From Flavobacterium flavigenum (GTDB lineage: Bacteria; Bacteroidota; Bacteroidia; Flavobacteriales; Flavobacteriaceae), in the NCBI RefSeq assembly GCF_027111255.2, contig NZ_CP114285.2:4898001-4962000 (forward strand): a DNA stretch of 64,000 bases, read 5' to 3'. Below are positions 27,392-35,128 of the stretch, piece by piece. The notes below the pieces were generated by a model. It saw only the letters and a program-made list of their open reading frames with translations. It searched no databases and was not told where the DNA came from. Position 1 is the first letter of the stretch. Each line of letters begins with the position of its first letter. A program made the translations under genes and the position numbers.

Positions 27392-27427
27392 AAAAACAAG
27401 GTGCTGAAATCTAAAATCTCAGCACCT
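27392..27427 (-). terminator. Terminator for ddl
   Basis: A 9-base perfect stem (27399-27407 and 27419-27427, AGGTGCTGA/TCAGCACCT). On the minus strand it is followed by TGTTTTTT. It lies just after the ddl stop. Confidence 0.85.
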
Positions 27428-27443
27428 CAGTATTCTGACAAGT

Positions 27444-28415
27444 TTATGGTAAAGCCAGCTCAATAGCATTTGTAAATAAATCTTCCAGCGAAATTCCGGC
27501 TGCTTTGGCTTGTTGCGGAATCAGACTTTCGGTTGTTAATCCCGGAATGGTGTTCATTTCCAGCATGTGCGGTTCGTTGTTTACGATAATGAATTCGCTT
27601 CTTGAGAACCCTTTCATTTTTAATACTTCGTAAGCACGTTTGGCGATTTCGCCTATTTTTTGTGTCAGTTCATCAGAAATTCTGGCTGGGGTAATTTCCT
27701 GTGATTTTCCTTCGTATTTGGCTTCGTAATCAAAGAAATCATTGTCTGATACAATTTCAGTGATAGGTAAAACGATAATTTCGCCTTTGTAATTGATTAC
27801 CCCAACTGAAACTTCAGTTCCATCGAGGAAACTTTCGATGATAATTTCGTTGTCTTCTTTATAAGCTACTTCAATGGCGATTGGCAATTCGGCTTCGGTT
27901 TTTACTTTTGAGATTCCGAAACTTGAACCGGCTTTGTTTGGTTTTACGAAGCAAGGCAAACCTACTTTTTTAACGATTTCGGCTGTATTGATTTTGTCTC
28001 CTTTGTTCAGGTAATAAGAAATCGCTGTTTTGATTCCGTATGGTTTTAAAACTGATAATAAATCACGTTTATTGAACGTCACGGCAGCCTGATAATAATC
28101 GCAGGAAGTCTGCGGGATTCCAAGCAATTCGAAATATGCCTGCATTAATCCGTCTTCTCCCGGGGAACCGTGAATGGCATTGAAAACACAGTCAAATTTG
28201 ATTTTCTCGCCGTTTACGGTTACAGAGAAATCGTTTCTGTCAATCGGGAATTCAGCATCATTTTCGTCAACATAAACCCATTTTTCTTTGAAAATGTGAA
28301 TTCGGAATCCGTTGTATTTTCTTTGGTCAAGGTATTGTTTTACAACGTTTCCGCTGATTAGAGAGATTTTGTATTCGCTTGAATATCCGCCCATGATAAT
28401 GGCTATGTTTTTCAT
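27444..28415 (-). CDS. ddl: D-alanine--D-alanine ligase
   Basis: A 323-residue ATP-grasp enzyme that joins two D-Ala molecules for peptidoglycan. Markers are MGGYSSEYKISLISG at the N-terminus, HGSPGEDGLMQAYFE, KPNKAGSSFGISKV (ATP-grasp), the metal-binding EMNTIPGLT and SRSEFIIV. It has its own terminator. The PASTA protein is divergent from it across a 455-base repeat-rich region. Confidence 0.97.
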   Translation of the reverse strand: MKNIAIIMGGYSSEYKISLISGNVVKQYLDQRKYNGFRIHIFKEKWVYVDENDAEFPIDRNDFSVTVNGEKIKFDCVFNAIHGSPGEDGLMQAYFELLGIPQTSCDYYQAAVTFNKRDLLSVLKPYGIKTAISYYLNKGDKINTAEIVKKVGLPCFVKPNKAGSSFGISKVKTEAELPIAIEVAYKEDNEIIIESFLDGTEVSVGVINYKGEIIVLPITEIVSDNDFFDYEAKYEGKSQEITPARISDELTQKIGEIAKRAYEVLKMKGFSRSEFIIVNNEPHMLEMNTIPGLTTESLIPQQAKAAGISLEDLFTNAIELALP

Positions 28416-28504
28416 TTTGTGTATGGTTTGTTTAAAGTTTTTTTGTTTCAGGTTTCATGTTTTTTGCCACGAATTTCACGAATTTCACTATTTTTTTCTC
28501 AATC

Positions 28505-28607
28505 TTGTCATCTCGACGTAAGGAGAAATCACTGAGGGAGAGCAACGTACTGAATGATTCAGCAAATGTTAGCTGCTAGTGTGATTTCTCCTCCGTCGAA
28601 ATGACAA
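28505..28607. repeat. Dispersed palindrome, family A copy 1
   Basis: The arms TTGTCATCTCGACG and CCGTCGAAATGACAA enclose inner arms GGAGAAATCAC/GTGATTTCTCC. It contains ACTGAGGGAGAGCAACG, shared with the copy at 31983. In RNA it would fold into one long hairpin. Confidence 0.75.
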
Positions 28608-28638
28608 AAAAAGAACGTTCTTTTGAAAATGACTGCCC

Positions 28639-28707
28639 TAGCCCCGATAGAGCCGGTATCCTTTTTGACCGCTTTTTTGCGGACAAAAAGATATAGGCGA
28701 AAGCGGG
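28639..28707 (+). repeat. Dispersed palindromic repeat, family D copy 2
   Basis: Starts TAGCCCCGATAGAGCCGGTA, has an inner hairpin CTTTTTGACCGC/GCGGACAAAAAG, and ends GCGAAAGCGGGA. It matches the reverse complement of 25350-25420 in both flanks, while the hairpin tip differs in sequence but not in pairing. Confidence 0.7.
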
Positions 28708-28841
28708 AAAAAGCTCCTTAAAATTGAAATTCCAAATTTTAAAATTCCAAATTCCAATAATCTTTGTCTTCAGCATTTATAACATGACGTTACTTTCTTG
28801 CTTAAAACAAAATTATCATTTTTTTTGAAACGAAATAGCTT

Positions 28842-28849
28842 TATCTTTG
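28842..28849 (+). promoter_or_regulatory. -7 promoter box for the PASTA/rluD operon
   Basis: TATCTTTG fits the Bacteroidota consensus TAnnTTTG. It lies 21 bases before the chosen ATG at 28871, so transcription would begin near 28856. No -33 box stands at ideal spacing; a TTG lies only 14 bases upstream. Confidence 0.6.
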
Positions 28850-28870
28850 CGTTCATCTAAAAATAAATTT

Positions 28871-29494
28871 ATGAGTTTACGTAAGTATTTAACGAGCCGT
28901 GTGTTTTTTTTACAAATGTTGGGTGCGGCTGCTATTATTGCCGTTTTAGGTTATTTGTTTATGCATTGGCTGACGTTTACAACGGACCACGGACATGAAA
29001 TTGCGGTTCCGAATTTAGCTAAACTGACGGAAGAACAGGTAGAAGAAAAACTGGATGAGCTGGATCTGGATTATGTGCTTTTGGATAGTGTTGATTACAG
29101 AAGTGAATATCCTAAGTTTAGTGTCGTGGAGCAGGATCCGCTGCCGGGAACGATGGTAAAAGTAGGACGAAAAATATATATTAAAATTAATGCATCAGGA
29201 TTTTCGTCTGTTAAAATCCCCGATTTAATTGATAAAACATATCGTGAAGCCGTTCCAACGTTGAAAGCGTTAGGGCTTCAGGAAGGAACGATTACTTATA
29301 TTCCGAACCTTGGAAAAGATATGGTTTTGGAGCTCCGATATAAAGGCAGAAACCTGAAACCGGGTGACCGCGTATTGAAAGCATCTAAAATTGATTTGGT
29401 TTTAGGTGACGGAAAAGCAAGTTATGTAGATGAAAGTGAGGCTGTAGACAGTACTGCTGCGCCAATTGAAGAAACCCCGGCTGATGAACAATAA
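28871..29494 (+). CDS. Membrane-anchored PASTA-domain protein
   Basis: A 207-residue protein. One N-terminal transmembrane helix (about 18-38, AAAIIAVLGYLFMHW) is followed by two or three PASTA modules outside the membrane (IAVPNLAKLTEEQVEEKL ... VKVGRKIYIKIN; VKIPDLIDKTYREAV ... KIDLVLGDG). PASTA domains bind peptidoglycan stem peptides in other bacteria; here there is no kinase or transpeptidase domain. The ATG at 28871 is preferred over a TTG at 28847, which lies inside the promoter -7 box. The stop overlaps the start of the RluD-type gene, a linkage that is common in Flavobacteria. Confidence 0.88.
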   Translation: MSLRKYLTSRVFFLQMLGAAAIIAVLGYLFMHWLTFTTDHGHEIAVPNLAKLTEEQVEEKLDELDLDYVLLDSVDYRSEYPKFSVVEQDPLPGTMVKVGRKIYIKINASGFSSVKIPDLIDKTYREAVPTLKALGLQEGTITYIPNLGKDMVLELRYKGRNLKPGDRVLKASKIDLVLGDGKASYVDESEAVDSTAAPIEETPADEQ

Positions 29495-30527
29495 TAATGA
29501 AGAAAATTTAGATCTGGAAGACGAGTTATTCGAACATTACAGATTTGAAGTCCCAAAAGGTCAGGCGTTTTTGCGTATTGACAAATATTTGATGTATTTG
29601 ATTCCGAATGCCACGCGAAATAAAATTCAGAATGCGGCCACTAACGGAAACATTTTTGTGAATGATATTCCGGTAAAATCAAATTATAAAGTAAAACCTT
29701 TTGATGTGATAACGGTAATGTTGTCGCATCCGCCGTTTGAGAATAGGGTAGATCCGGAGGATATTCCGCTGGATATCGTTTATGAAGACAATGCGCTTTT
29801 GCTTATCAATAAACCACCCGGACTGGTAGTGCATCCGGGACATGGTAATTATACCGGAACTTTGGTGAATGCTTTGGCTTTTCATTTTGAAAATTTACCA
29901 ATGAACAGCAGTGAACGTCCTGGTCTGGTTCACCGAATTGATAAAGATACATCCGGACTTTTGATTATTGCCAAAACGGAAACGGCTATGACGCATCTGG
30001 CCAAACAATTTGAAGCTAAAACTACAGAGCGTGAGTATGTTGCGCTGGTTTGGGGAAATGTTGCAGCAGATAGTGGAACAATCGAAGGAAACTTGGCGAG
30101 ACACTTAAAAGACCGCATGCAAATGGCCGTTTTTGCTGATCCTGAAATCGGGAAACCTGCCATCACTCATTATAAAGTTTTGGAGCGTTTTGGTTATGTT
30201 ACTTTAATTTCCTGTAAACTGGAAACAGGAAGGACGCACCAGATTCGCGCGCATATGAAGCACATTGGACATCCGTTGTTTAATGATGAACGTTACGGAG
30301 GTCATTTGATTTTAAAAGGGACTACATTCACAAAATACAAGCAGTTTATAGAAAATTGTTTTAAAGCTTTGCCACGTCAGGCACTGCATGCTAAAACACT
30401 TGGATTTGTTCATCCGAATACAGGTGAAATGATGCGTTTTGATACTGAATTACCTCAGGATTTCCAGGATTGTATTGAAAAATGGCGTAATTATGTGAAA
30501 TCGCATAATACTGAAGATGAGGAATAA
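29484..30527 (+). CDS. RluA/RluD-family 23S rRNA pseudouridine synthase
   Basis: A 347-residue enzyme. The S4 RNA-binding domain is at about 25-90 (LRIDKYLMYLIPNATRNKI, IFVNDIPVKSNYKVKPFD). The catalytic domain has the HRIDKDTSGLL motif with the catalytic Asp, then ETGRTHQIRAHM and GDERYGG-like NDERYGG. It is probably the RluD class that modifies the helix 69 uridines of 23S rRNA. The ATG at 29484 overlaps the preceding gene by 11 bases, so translation is likely coupled. Confidence 0.92.
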   Translation: MNNNNEENLDLEDELFEHYRFEVPKGQAFLRIDKYLMYLIPNATRNKIQNAATNGNIFVNDIPVKSNYKVKPFDVITVMLSHPPFENRVDPEDIPLDIVYEDNALLLINKPPGLVVHPGHGNYTGTLVNALAFHFENLPMNSSERPGLVHRIDKDTSGLLIIAKTETAMTHLAKQFEAKTTEREYVALVWGNVAADSGTIEGNLARHLKDRMQMAVFADPEIGKPAITHYKVLERFGYVTLISCKLETGRTHQIRAHMKHIGHPLFNDERYGGHLILKGTTFTKYKQFIENCFKALPRQALHAKTLGFVHPNTGEMMRFDTELPQDFQDCIEKWRNYVKSHNTEDEE

Positions 30528-30577
30528 TAATTTGATAATGAGATAATTTGTCAATTAGATAATTTTTGAACATACTT

Positions 30578-30600
30578 AAAGCTCCTGATGGAGCTTTTTA
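30578..30600 (+). terminator. Terminator after the pseudouridine synthase gene
   Basis: Stem AAAGCTCC (30578-30585) with GGAGCTTTTT (30590-30599) and a TGAT tetraloop. A classic intrinsic terminator. Confidence 0.88.
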
Positions 30601-30683
30601 TTTTTAATACTTTTTAATTCTCTTTGTGGGAATTTTGAAATCGAAAAATCGATCAAGTATAAAAATCCAATTGCCTAAAAGAC

Positions 30684-30691
30684 TAAGTTTG
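30684..30691 (+). promoter_or_regulatory. -7 promoter box for the HipA-like operon
   Basis: TAAGTTTG matches TAnnTTTG and lies 20 bases before the ATG at 30712, which gives a short leader. No clear -33 box. Confidence 0.45.
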
Positions 30692-30711
30692 TAGAATAGT
30701 AAATACTGCAT

Positions 30712-31494
30712 ATGAAAAACAATTTCGATCTAAGAACGGTAAATGTTACCCGTTACATCACGCCTTTGCGCGAGGGAGGTTCTTTGCCTGCTTTGGCAGA
30801 AGCTGACGACGATTTTAAATATGTACTGAAATTTAAAGGTGCCGGACATGGTGTAAAAGCTTTGATTGCCGAACTGGTTGGCGGACAAATTGCCAAAGCC
30901 TTAAAACTACAGCTACCGGAATTGGTTTTCGCTAATCTCGATGAAGCTTTTGGGCGCACTGAAGCCGATGAAGAAATTCAGGATTTACTGCAGGGAAGCC
31001 AGGGATTAAACCTGGCACTTCATTTTTTATCAGGCTCCATAACTTTTGATCCGGTGGTGACAACCGTTGACGATAAACAGGCCTCGCAGATTGTATGGCT
31101 GGACGCTTATATAACCAATGTTGACCGGACTTTTAAAAACACCAATATGCTGATCTGGCATAAAGAATTATGGCTCATTGATCACGGTGCGTGCTTATAC
31201 TTTCATCATTCCTGGAACAACTGGGAACAGCATGCCAAAAGCCCGTTTGCGTTAATAAAAGATCATGTATTACTCCCGCAGGCATCCCTTTTAAAAGAAG
31301 TCGATGCCGAATTTAAAGCGATTTTGACACCCGAAATTTTAGAAGAAATTGTCAATACAATTCCGCTCGAATGGCTGCAATGGGAGGACACAGATGAAAC
31401 TCCTGAAGCCTTGCGAAACGTGTATTTACAGTTTTTGCAGACCCGATTAAACCATTCTGAAATTTTTGTAAATCAGGCTCAAAATGCAAGATAG
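30712..31494 (+). CDS. HipA-like kinase-fold protein
   Basis: A 260-residue protein of the short HipA-like type. Visible kinase-fold features are the strand and lysine YVLKFKGAGHGVKALIAELV (about 37-56), the catalytic-loop-like DAYITNVDRTFKNTN (about 130-145) and the metal-binding LIDHG (about 154-158). Full HipA toxins are ~440 residues; this form lacks the N-terminal HipA domain, so it cannot be called a HipA toxin. It overlaps the following DUF3037 gene by 11 bases, and the pair is a recurring one. No HipB-like DNA-binding partner is adjacent. Confidence 0.8.
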   Translation: MKNNFDLRTVNVTRYITPLREGGSLPALAEADDDFKYVLKFKGAGHGVKALIAELVGGQIAKALKLQLPELVFANLDEAFGRTEADEEIQDLLQGSQGLNLALHFLSGSITFDPVVTTVDDKQASQIVWLDAYITNVDRTFKNTNMLIWHKELWLIDHGACLYFHHSWNNWEQHAKSPFALIKDHVLLPQASLLKEVDAEFKAILTPEILEEIVNTIPLEWLQWEDTDETPEALRNVYLQFLQTRLNHSEIFVNQAQNAR

Positions 31495-31867
31495 TCACTT
31501 ATACGAATATGCTGTAATTCGGGTTGTACCAAGGGTAGAACGCGAAGAATTCCTGAATATCGGAATCATTTTGTTTTGCAAAAAAGCGAAATTTATAAAA
31601 GTATTATCGCATATCGACGATGTGAAAATACAGGCTCTTTCGAACGATTTTGATCTGGACCAGCTGCACTGCAATGTAGCAGCCATTAAGAAAATTGCCA
31701 GTGGTGACAAAGATGGCGGCCCAATTGGTGAAATGGATATTCCGTCACGCTTTCGATGGCTGACCGCTATTCGAAGCTCTGCTATTCAGACTTCCAGACC
31801 GCACCCGGGTTTGTGTGATGATTTGGAGAAAACAATTCAGCGGTTGTTTGAAGAGTTGGTGCTTTGA
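31484..31867 (+). CDS. DUF3037 protein
   Basis: A 127-residue protein. The family opening YEYAVIRVVPRVEREEFLNI(G) is clear, followed by GIILFCKK and the C-terminal SRFRWLTAIRSSAIQTSRPH and GLCDDLEKTI. The molecular function is unknown. Its ATG lies inside the last codons of the HipA-like gene (11-base overlap), so the two proteins are probably made together and may form a complex. Confidence 0.88.
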   Translation: MQDSHLYEYAVIRVVPRVEREEFLNIGIILFCKKAKFIKVLSHIDDVKIQALSNDFDLDQLHCNVAAIKKIASGDKDGGPIGEMDIPSRFRWLTAIRSSAIQTSRPHPGLCDDLEKTIQRLFEELVL

Positions 31868-32259
31868 AAAGAGGTGCTAAGCTTCTAAGTTACTAAGATA
31901 TTAAGGTTTTTTAGCTTTAAAAGACTCTCGCAAAGTCGCAGAGTTGCACAGATTTTATTTTTCATTCAGTCTTTTTCAGCCTTTTGTTATTTCGACGTAA
32001 GGAGAAACCACTGAGGGTGAGCAACGCACTGTTGTCGAATTTCTAGTGTGATTCCTCGTTCCTCGGAATGACAAACTATGTGGTTACTTTGTCTTAAGTT
32101 TAAAAAAAGCTTAGCGAACCTTTTCGATAAAAAAATCAATGTTTTCTCCGAAAAAGTCTGGGCGATTTTGGCTATTCAAAGCTATCTTTTAATTAATTTA
32201 TTCATTTGGGTCAACTGTTGCTTTATTTGAGTTAATATTTGATATCGAAATAATATAAC
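31868..32259. other. Repeat-bearing gap before the phospholipase gene
   Basis: No gene. It holds the CTAAG-type tandem repeat (family E copy 2, 31872-31906), a GCAAAGTCGCAGAGTTGCAC stretch (about 31930-31950), and palindrome family A copy 2 (31983-32075). No strong promoter box was found before 32296. Confidence 0.55.
31983..32075. repeat. Dispersed palindrome, family A copy 2
   Basis: The outer arms TTTGTTATTTCGACG and CTCGGAATGACAAA pair with few mismatches. The inner part ACTGAGGGTGAGCAACG is shared with the copy at 28505. It belongs to the same subfamily as copy 1. Confidence 0.7.
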
Positions 32260-32295
32260 TTGTCAAAAATAAATAATCCAAATTTAGATTACAGA

Positions 32296-33129
32296 ATGCA
32301 CTCAAAACACCTATTCATTTTTATTATTTTATTTTCAATCAAAGTAAATTCCCAAATTTTAGAGCCTATTTTAGACCCTAGTAAAAATTTTCGCGCAGCA
32401 GATTCGCTGTTGAAAGAACCTAGCTTCTCGGTTCACAGAGACAATTATTTTTTGACAGGAATACCAGTCAATACACATGTTACCAGTGATAATGCAGATG
32501 TAAAATACCAGGTAAGTTTTAAGCTTAGATTGAATTCAAAACCTCTGTGGGGTGGTTTTTTTCCTTATTTGATGTACACACAAAAAGCTTTTTGGGATAT
32601 TTATGCCAATTCAAAACCATTTTCAGAAATTAATTTTAATCCGGGTGTAGCTCTTGTCCGTCCTTTTTATTTGAAAGGCGGAAGGCTCACGTATGGGGCA
32701 ATCTCAATGGAACATGAATCAAATGGCAGGGATTCTATTTATTCAAGAACCTGGAACATGCTTGCTTTCTCTTTAAAATCACAGATTTCACCACGTTGGG
32801 TAGTGGGTTTGAGAGGATGGATTCCTCTTGTGGATAAGGAAGATAATCCCGGACTTACAAAATATGTGGGATATGGCGAAGCGAGTGCCACTTATCAGAT
32901 ACTACCCGGACGATGGAGCGCCGACATTCTTTTCAGAAAAGGAAGCGGTCTTATCAATTATGGGTCTTTACAGACACAGCTAAACTGGCGACCATACAGA
33001 AACGAAAATTATTATCTCACCCTGCAATGGTTTGTAGGTTATACAGAAAATTTAATCTACTATCAGGAGCATAGAAGCATGTTGCGTCTTGGATTTACGA
33101 TAAAGCCGGAGAATATGGGGATTTTTTAA
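32296..33129 (+). CDS. Outer-membrane phospholipase A (OMPLA/PldA family)
   Basis: A 277-residue beta-barrel protein. The signal peptide IILFSIKVNSQ is followed by alternating amphipathic strands. The active-site block SMEHESNGRDSIYSRTWN carries the His and Ser of the family HxSNG motif, and a later Asn/Arg-rich SRTWN is also typical. OMPLA hydrolyses phospholipids that reach the outer leaflet. The ATG at 32296 is used; a TTG at 32260 is possible, but it would put a charged 12-residue leader before the signal peptide. It stands alone. Confidence 0.85.
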   Translation: MHSKHLFIFIILFSIKVNSQILEPILDPSKNFRAADSLLKEPSFSVHRDNYFLTGIPVNTHVTSDNADVKYQVSFKLRLNSKPLWGGFFPYLMYTQKAFWDIYANSKPFSEINFNPGVALVRPFYLKGGRLTYGAISMEHESNGRDSIYSRTWNMLAFSLKSQISPRWVVGLRGWIPLVDKEDNPGLTKYVGYGEASATYQILPGRWSADILFRKGSGLINYGSLQTQLNWRPYRNENYYLTLQWFVGYTENLIYYQEHRSMLRLGFTIKPENMGIF

Positions 33130-33231
33130 GGTAAAGCAGTATTGTGTTTTATAATATGAACTTTGCTACTTGGAATATTTTCAGAGCAATTTTTTTAAAT
33201 GAACTTAGATCACTTATATGGTGAAAAAATT

Positions 33232-33738
33232 CTAAAGTTTTTTCTCCAAATAAATAAACTCCAAAGGCTCATCAGAAACCGTAACATGAATACCACTCTC
33301 AGGAAAAGCCTCACGTTCGCCCGTATCTACATATCCATGACGCTTGTACCAGGCAATGAGCTCTTCCCGAACCGAAATAACTGTCATAATAATAGAAGAT
33401 AGTCTTAATGTCTTTGCATGGTTTTCGGCTTCTGCCAAAAGCTTTTTCCCGATGCCGCTGTTTTGAAGTTCAGGTGAAACCGTCAGCATTCCTAAATACA
33501 ATTGATGCTCTTTTTCCACCAATAAAACCGAACCTATAATGGCATTGTTCTCAGTGTATTTCAGAATCGTGTTTTTGGGATCCTGAAAGATTTCAGTCAT
33601 TTCTTCTTTGTCGGTTCTTTTTCCTTCCAGTAGATGCGCTTCGGTTGTCCAGCCTTTTTTGGAAGATTCACCTCTGTAAGCTGAGTTGATCAGGGTTACT
33701 AATGCGGAAATATCTTCTAGTGATGCTTTTGTAATCAT
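33232..33738 (-). CDS. GNAT-family N-acetyltransferase
   Basis: A 168-residue acetyl-CoA-dependent acyltransferase. Motif A is LQNSGIGKKLLAEAENHA with the QxxGxG/A acetyl-CoA loop. The strand before it is YLGMLTVSPE, and the C-terminal YKRHGYVDTGE forms motif B. The acceptor substrate is unknown. The gene stands alone; the region between it and the next gene holds a strong terminator for the gene upstream. Confidence 0.88.
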   Translation of the reverse strand: MITKASLEDISALVTLINSAYRGESSKKGWTTEAHLLEGKRTDKEEMTEIFQDPKNTILKYTENNAIIGSVLLVEKEHQLYLGMLTVSPELQNSGIGKKLLAEAENHAKTLRLSSIIMTVISVREELIAWYKRHGYVDTGEREAFPESGIHVTVSDEPLEFIYLEKKL

Positions 33739-33905
33739 TTTTGTGAAATGTTAGATGTGAAATGTAAAGTTGAATTCAATAAAAAAGCAAAATTACAATT
33801 TGATGAAGAATCAAAGAGAATGTATTTTAAATTTATGTAAGCGGATATGTAAAGAAAATTCTTAAAATTTACATCTAAAGAATGTTTTGAAAGCATATTT
33901 GCTCA

Positions 33906-33937
33906 AAAAAACGACTGAAGTTTATTTCAGTCGTTTT
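33906..33937. terminator. Strong terminator downstream of the 34.0-34.7 kb lipoprotein gene
   Basis: A 13-base perfect inverted repeat (33906-33918 AAAAACGACTGAA; 33925-33937 TTCAGTCGTTTTT) with A and T runs on both flanks. It works in either direction. It mainly serves the minus-strand lipoprotein gene. Confidence 0.85.
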
Positions 33938-33965
33938 TATGTGGTGATAATTAAAATTTGTTACA

Positions 33966-34008
33966 CAAAAAAGCTTTCAACTCCTTATGAGTTCCAATAT
34001 CTTCACAG
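33966..34008 (-). repeat. Short relic copy of the thrC 3' end
   Basis: AAGCTTTCAACTCCT is identical to 39794-39808, and the similarity continues through AGT(T/C)CCAAT and CTTCAC with two transitions and a 2-base insertion. On the minus strand it still encodes IGTxxELKAFL, like the last residues of threonine synthase, in a broken frame. Confidence 0.55.
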
Positions 34009-34036
34009 CGAGTTTCTTGAACTAACAAGGCTAAAT

Positions 34037-34654
34037 TTAATTTCGAGACTTCATTGCGATGTCTTTCATAATTACTTGATAACAACCAATTACAATTCCT
34101 TTGATCGGTTTTGAAGTAGTAATTCCGCCATTATCCCTCAAAGCCCCACGCACTCTTTGAGAATAAACAATCTGACCGAGATTTAAATCATAAACTTCTA
34201 ATTGAATAATATAATAATTCGAATTTTTTCCATAATAATACTGATCAACTGTAAAATTGTCAATATATTTTCCAGCAATAGAATTCAGAGAACGGCTATT
34301 CTCATTATGATATTTAATATTTATAAAATAATCATAATTTGTTCCTTTTTTTAAATCTAAAATTACAGATTTACTTGGATTTAAAGGAATTTTATTTGCA
34401 ATTAAAAGCGAATTATCATTTAATGAATTTACCAATCTATTATTCAAATACTTTGAAAAGTCTTTAACAACTATTTGTGTCAGTTTCTCCTTAATACTAT
34501 AATCTGCATCTATATTTCCTAAAAGCCATTTTCCATTTGAAAAATCAATTCCAGTTGTTTGAGTTGGGATCTCTTTTTGATAAACTCCACGGCTGCACGA
34601 TGAAAAATAAATATTAAGGGATAACAACAGAGGAAATAGAATGTTTTTTTTCAT
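34037..34654 (-). CDS. Uncharacterised lipoprotein
   Basis: A 205-residue protein with a lipoprotein signal ending YFSSC (Cys near residue 20). The mature part begins SRGVYQKEIPTQTTG, then GIDFSNGKWLLGNIDAD, and it has a central Tyr-rich stretch (DNFTVDQYYYGKNSNYY). The C-terminus reads LEVYDLNLGQIVYSQRVRGAL, the kind of statement seen in outer-membrane assembly or curli-associated CsgG-like lipoproteins, but the match is too thin to assign. It has its own terminator and no near partner. Confidence 0.7.
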   Translation of the reverse strand: MKKNILFPLLLSLNIYFSSCSRGVYQKEIPTQTTGIDFSNGKWLLGNIDADYSIKEKLTQIVVKDFSKYLNNRLVNSLNDNSLLIANKIPLNPSKSVILDLKKGTNYDYFINIKYHNENSRSLNSIAGKYIDNFTVDQYYYGKNSNYYIIQLEVYDLNLGQIVYSQRVRGALRDNGGITTSKPIKGIVIGCYQVIMKDIAMKSRN

Positions 34655-34890
34655 TATACATGTTTTATTTTTTTATAAAACTACGAAAACAATAAAATAA
34701 TCTTGTAAAAAATAAACTAATAATTTTCTTAGCTCATTTGATCATTTTATTCGCCCTAATTGCTAATAATAAATACTTGCGTGACCAGGTTTAATTTCAG
34801 GAAACATTTATTTTAAGCATAATCTTGACTGATTTTGCTAATGAATGGACGAAATGGTTAATGTTAAGATTTAAACATAAATCATCATGT

Positions 34891-34944
34891 CAATCTTTGC
34901 GTTCACTAACCTGACGCTCGCGCTAGCTGGAAGAACTTATATGG
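34891..34944. repeat. Dispersed repeat family B, copy 1
   Basis: TTTGCGTTCACTAACCTGAC followed by GCTCGCGCTAGC, then AACTTATATGGTG. The same order (TTGCGTTCAC, GACGCTTGCGCCAGC, AACTTATATG) is present at 36866-36935. A lone ACTTATATGGTG is found near 33212. Confidence 0.55.
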
Positions 34945-34966
34945 TGAGTTGTTGAAAATTTGAAAC

Positions 34967-35091
34967 AATACTTAAGTATTAATACTTATTTTTTTTTTAA
35001 AAACCTGCGTTTTGGCAGTTTTTATTCCAATTTTAGCTTTTATTTTTGCTTTATAAATAAGTAAAATACTTAGATTTAAGTTTGATACTTA
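34967..35091 (+). promoter_or_regulatory. ATACTTA repeat cluster and -7 box before narK
   Basis: A perfect 14-base palindrome AATACTTAAGTATT lies at 34967-34980. Further ATACTTA copies lie at 34982-34988, 35066-35072 and 35085-35091. A -7 box TAAGTTTG at 35077-35084 sits between the last two, which would place one site in the spacer region and one at the start of transcription. A regulator binding this motif is likely but unidentified. Confidence 0.5.
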
Positions 35092-35128
35092 GAAAATAAA
35101 CAGTACTAAACGATTAATTTTTTTTGAT

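Larger units (their letters stand above)
28416..28841. other. Repeat-rich region between ddl and the PASTA gene
   Basis: No gene. From left to right: a short tandem CACGAATTT repeat (about 28470-28489), palindrome family A copy 1 (28505-28607), element D copy 2 (28639-28707), and an AT-rich AAATTCCAAATTCCAATAAT stretch (about 28733-28762) that recurs at about 41113-41150. Confidence 0.6.
34655..35128. other. Intergenic region upstream of narK
   Basis: No gene. It holds a degraded repeat (family B copy 1, 34891-34944) and a cluster of ATACTTA motifs close to the narK start, listed separately. Confidence 0.55.

Noticed and set aside
28505..28707. A CRISPR array in the repeat-rich gap
   Set aside because: The repeats are palindromes of different families without regular spacers, and no cas genes are nearby.
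30712..31494. A HipBA toxin-antitoxin module
   Set aside because: The kinase is too short, lacks the HipA N-terminal domain and has no HipB DNA-binding partner; the overlapping gene is DUF3037.
33887..34114. A + strand open frame of 75 codons before the lipoprotein stop
   Set aside because: It spans the strong 33906-33937 terminator and the thrC-tail relic and overlaps the minus-strand lipoprotein gene, so it is not a gene.
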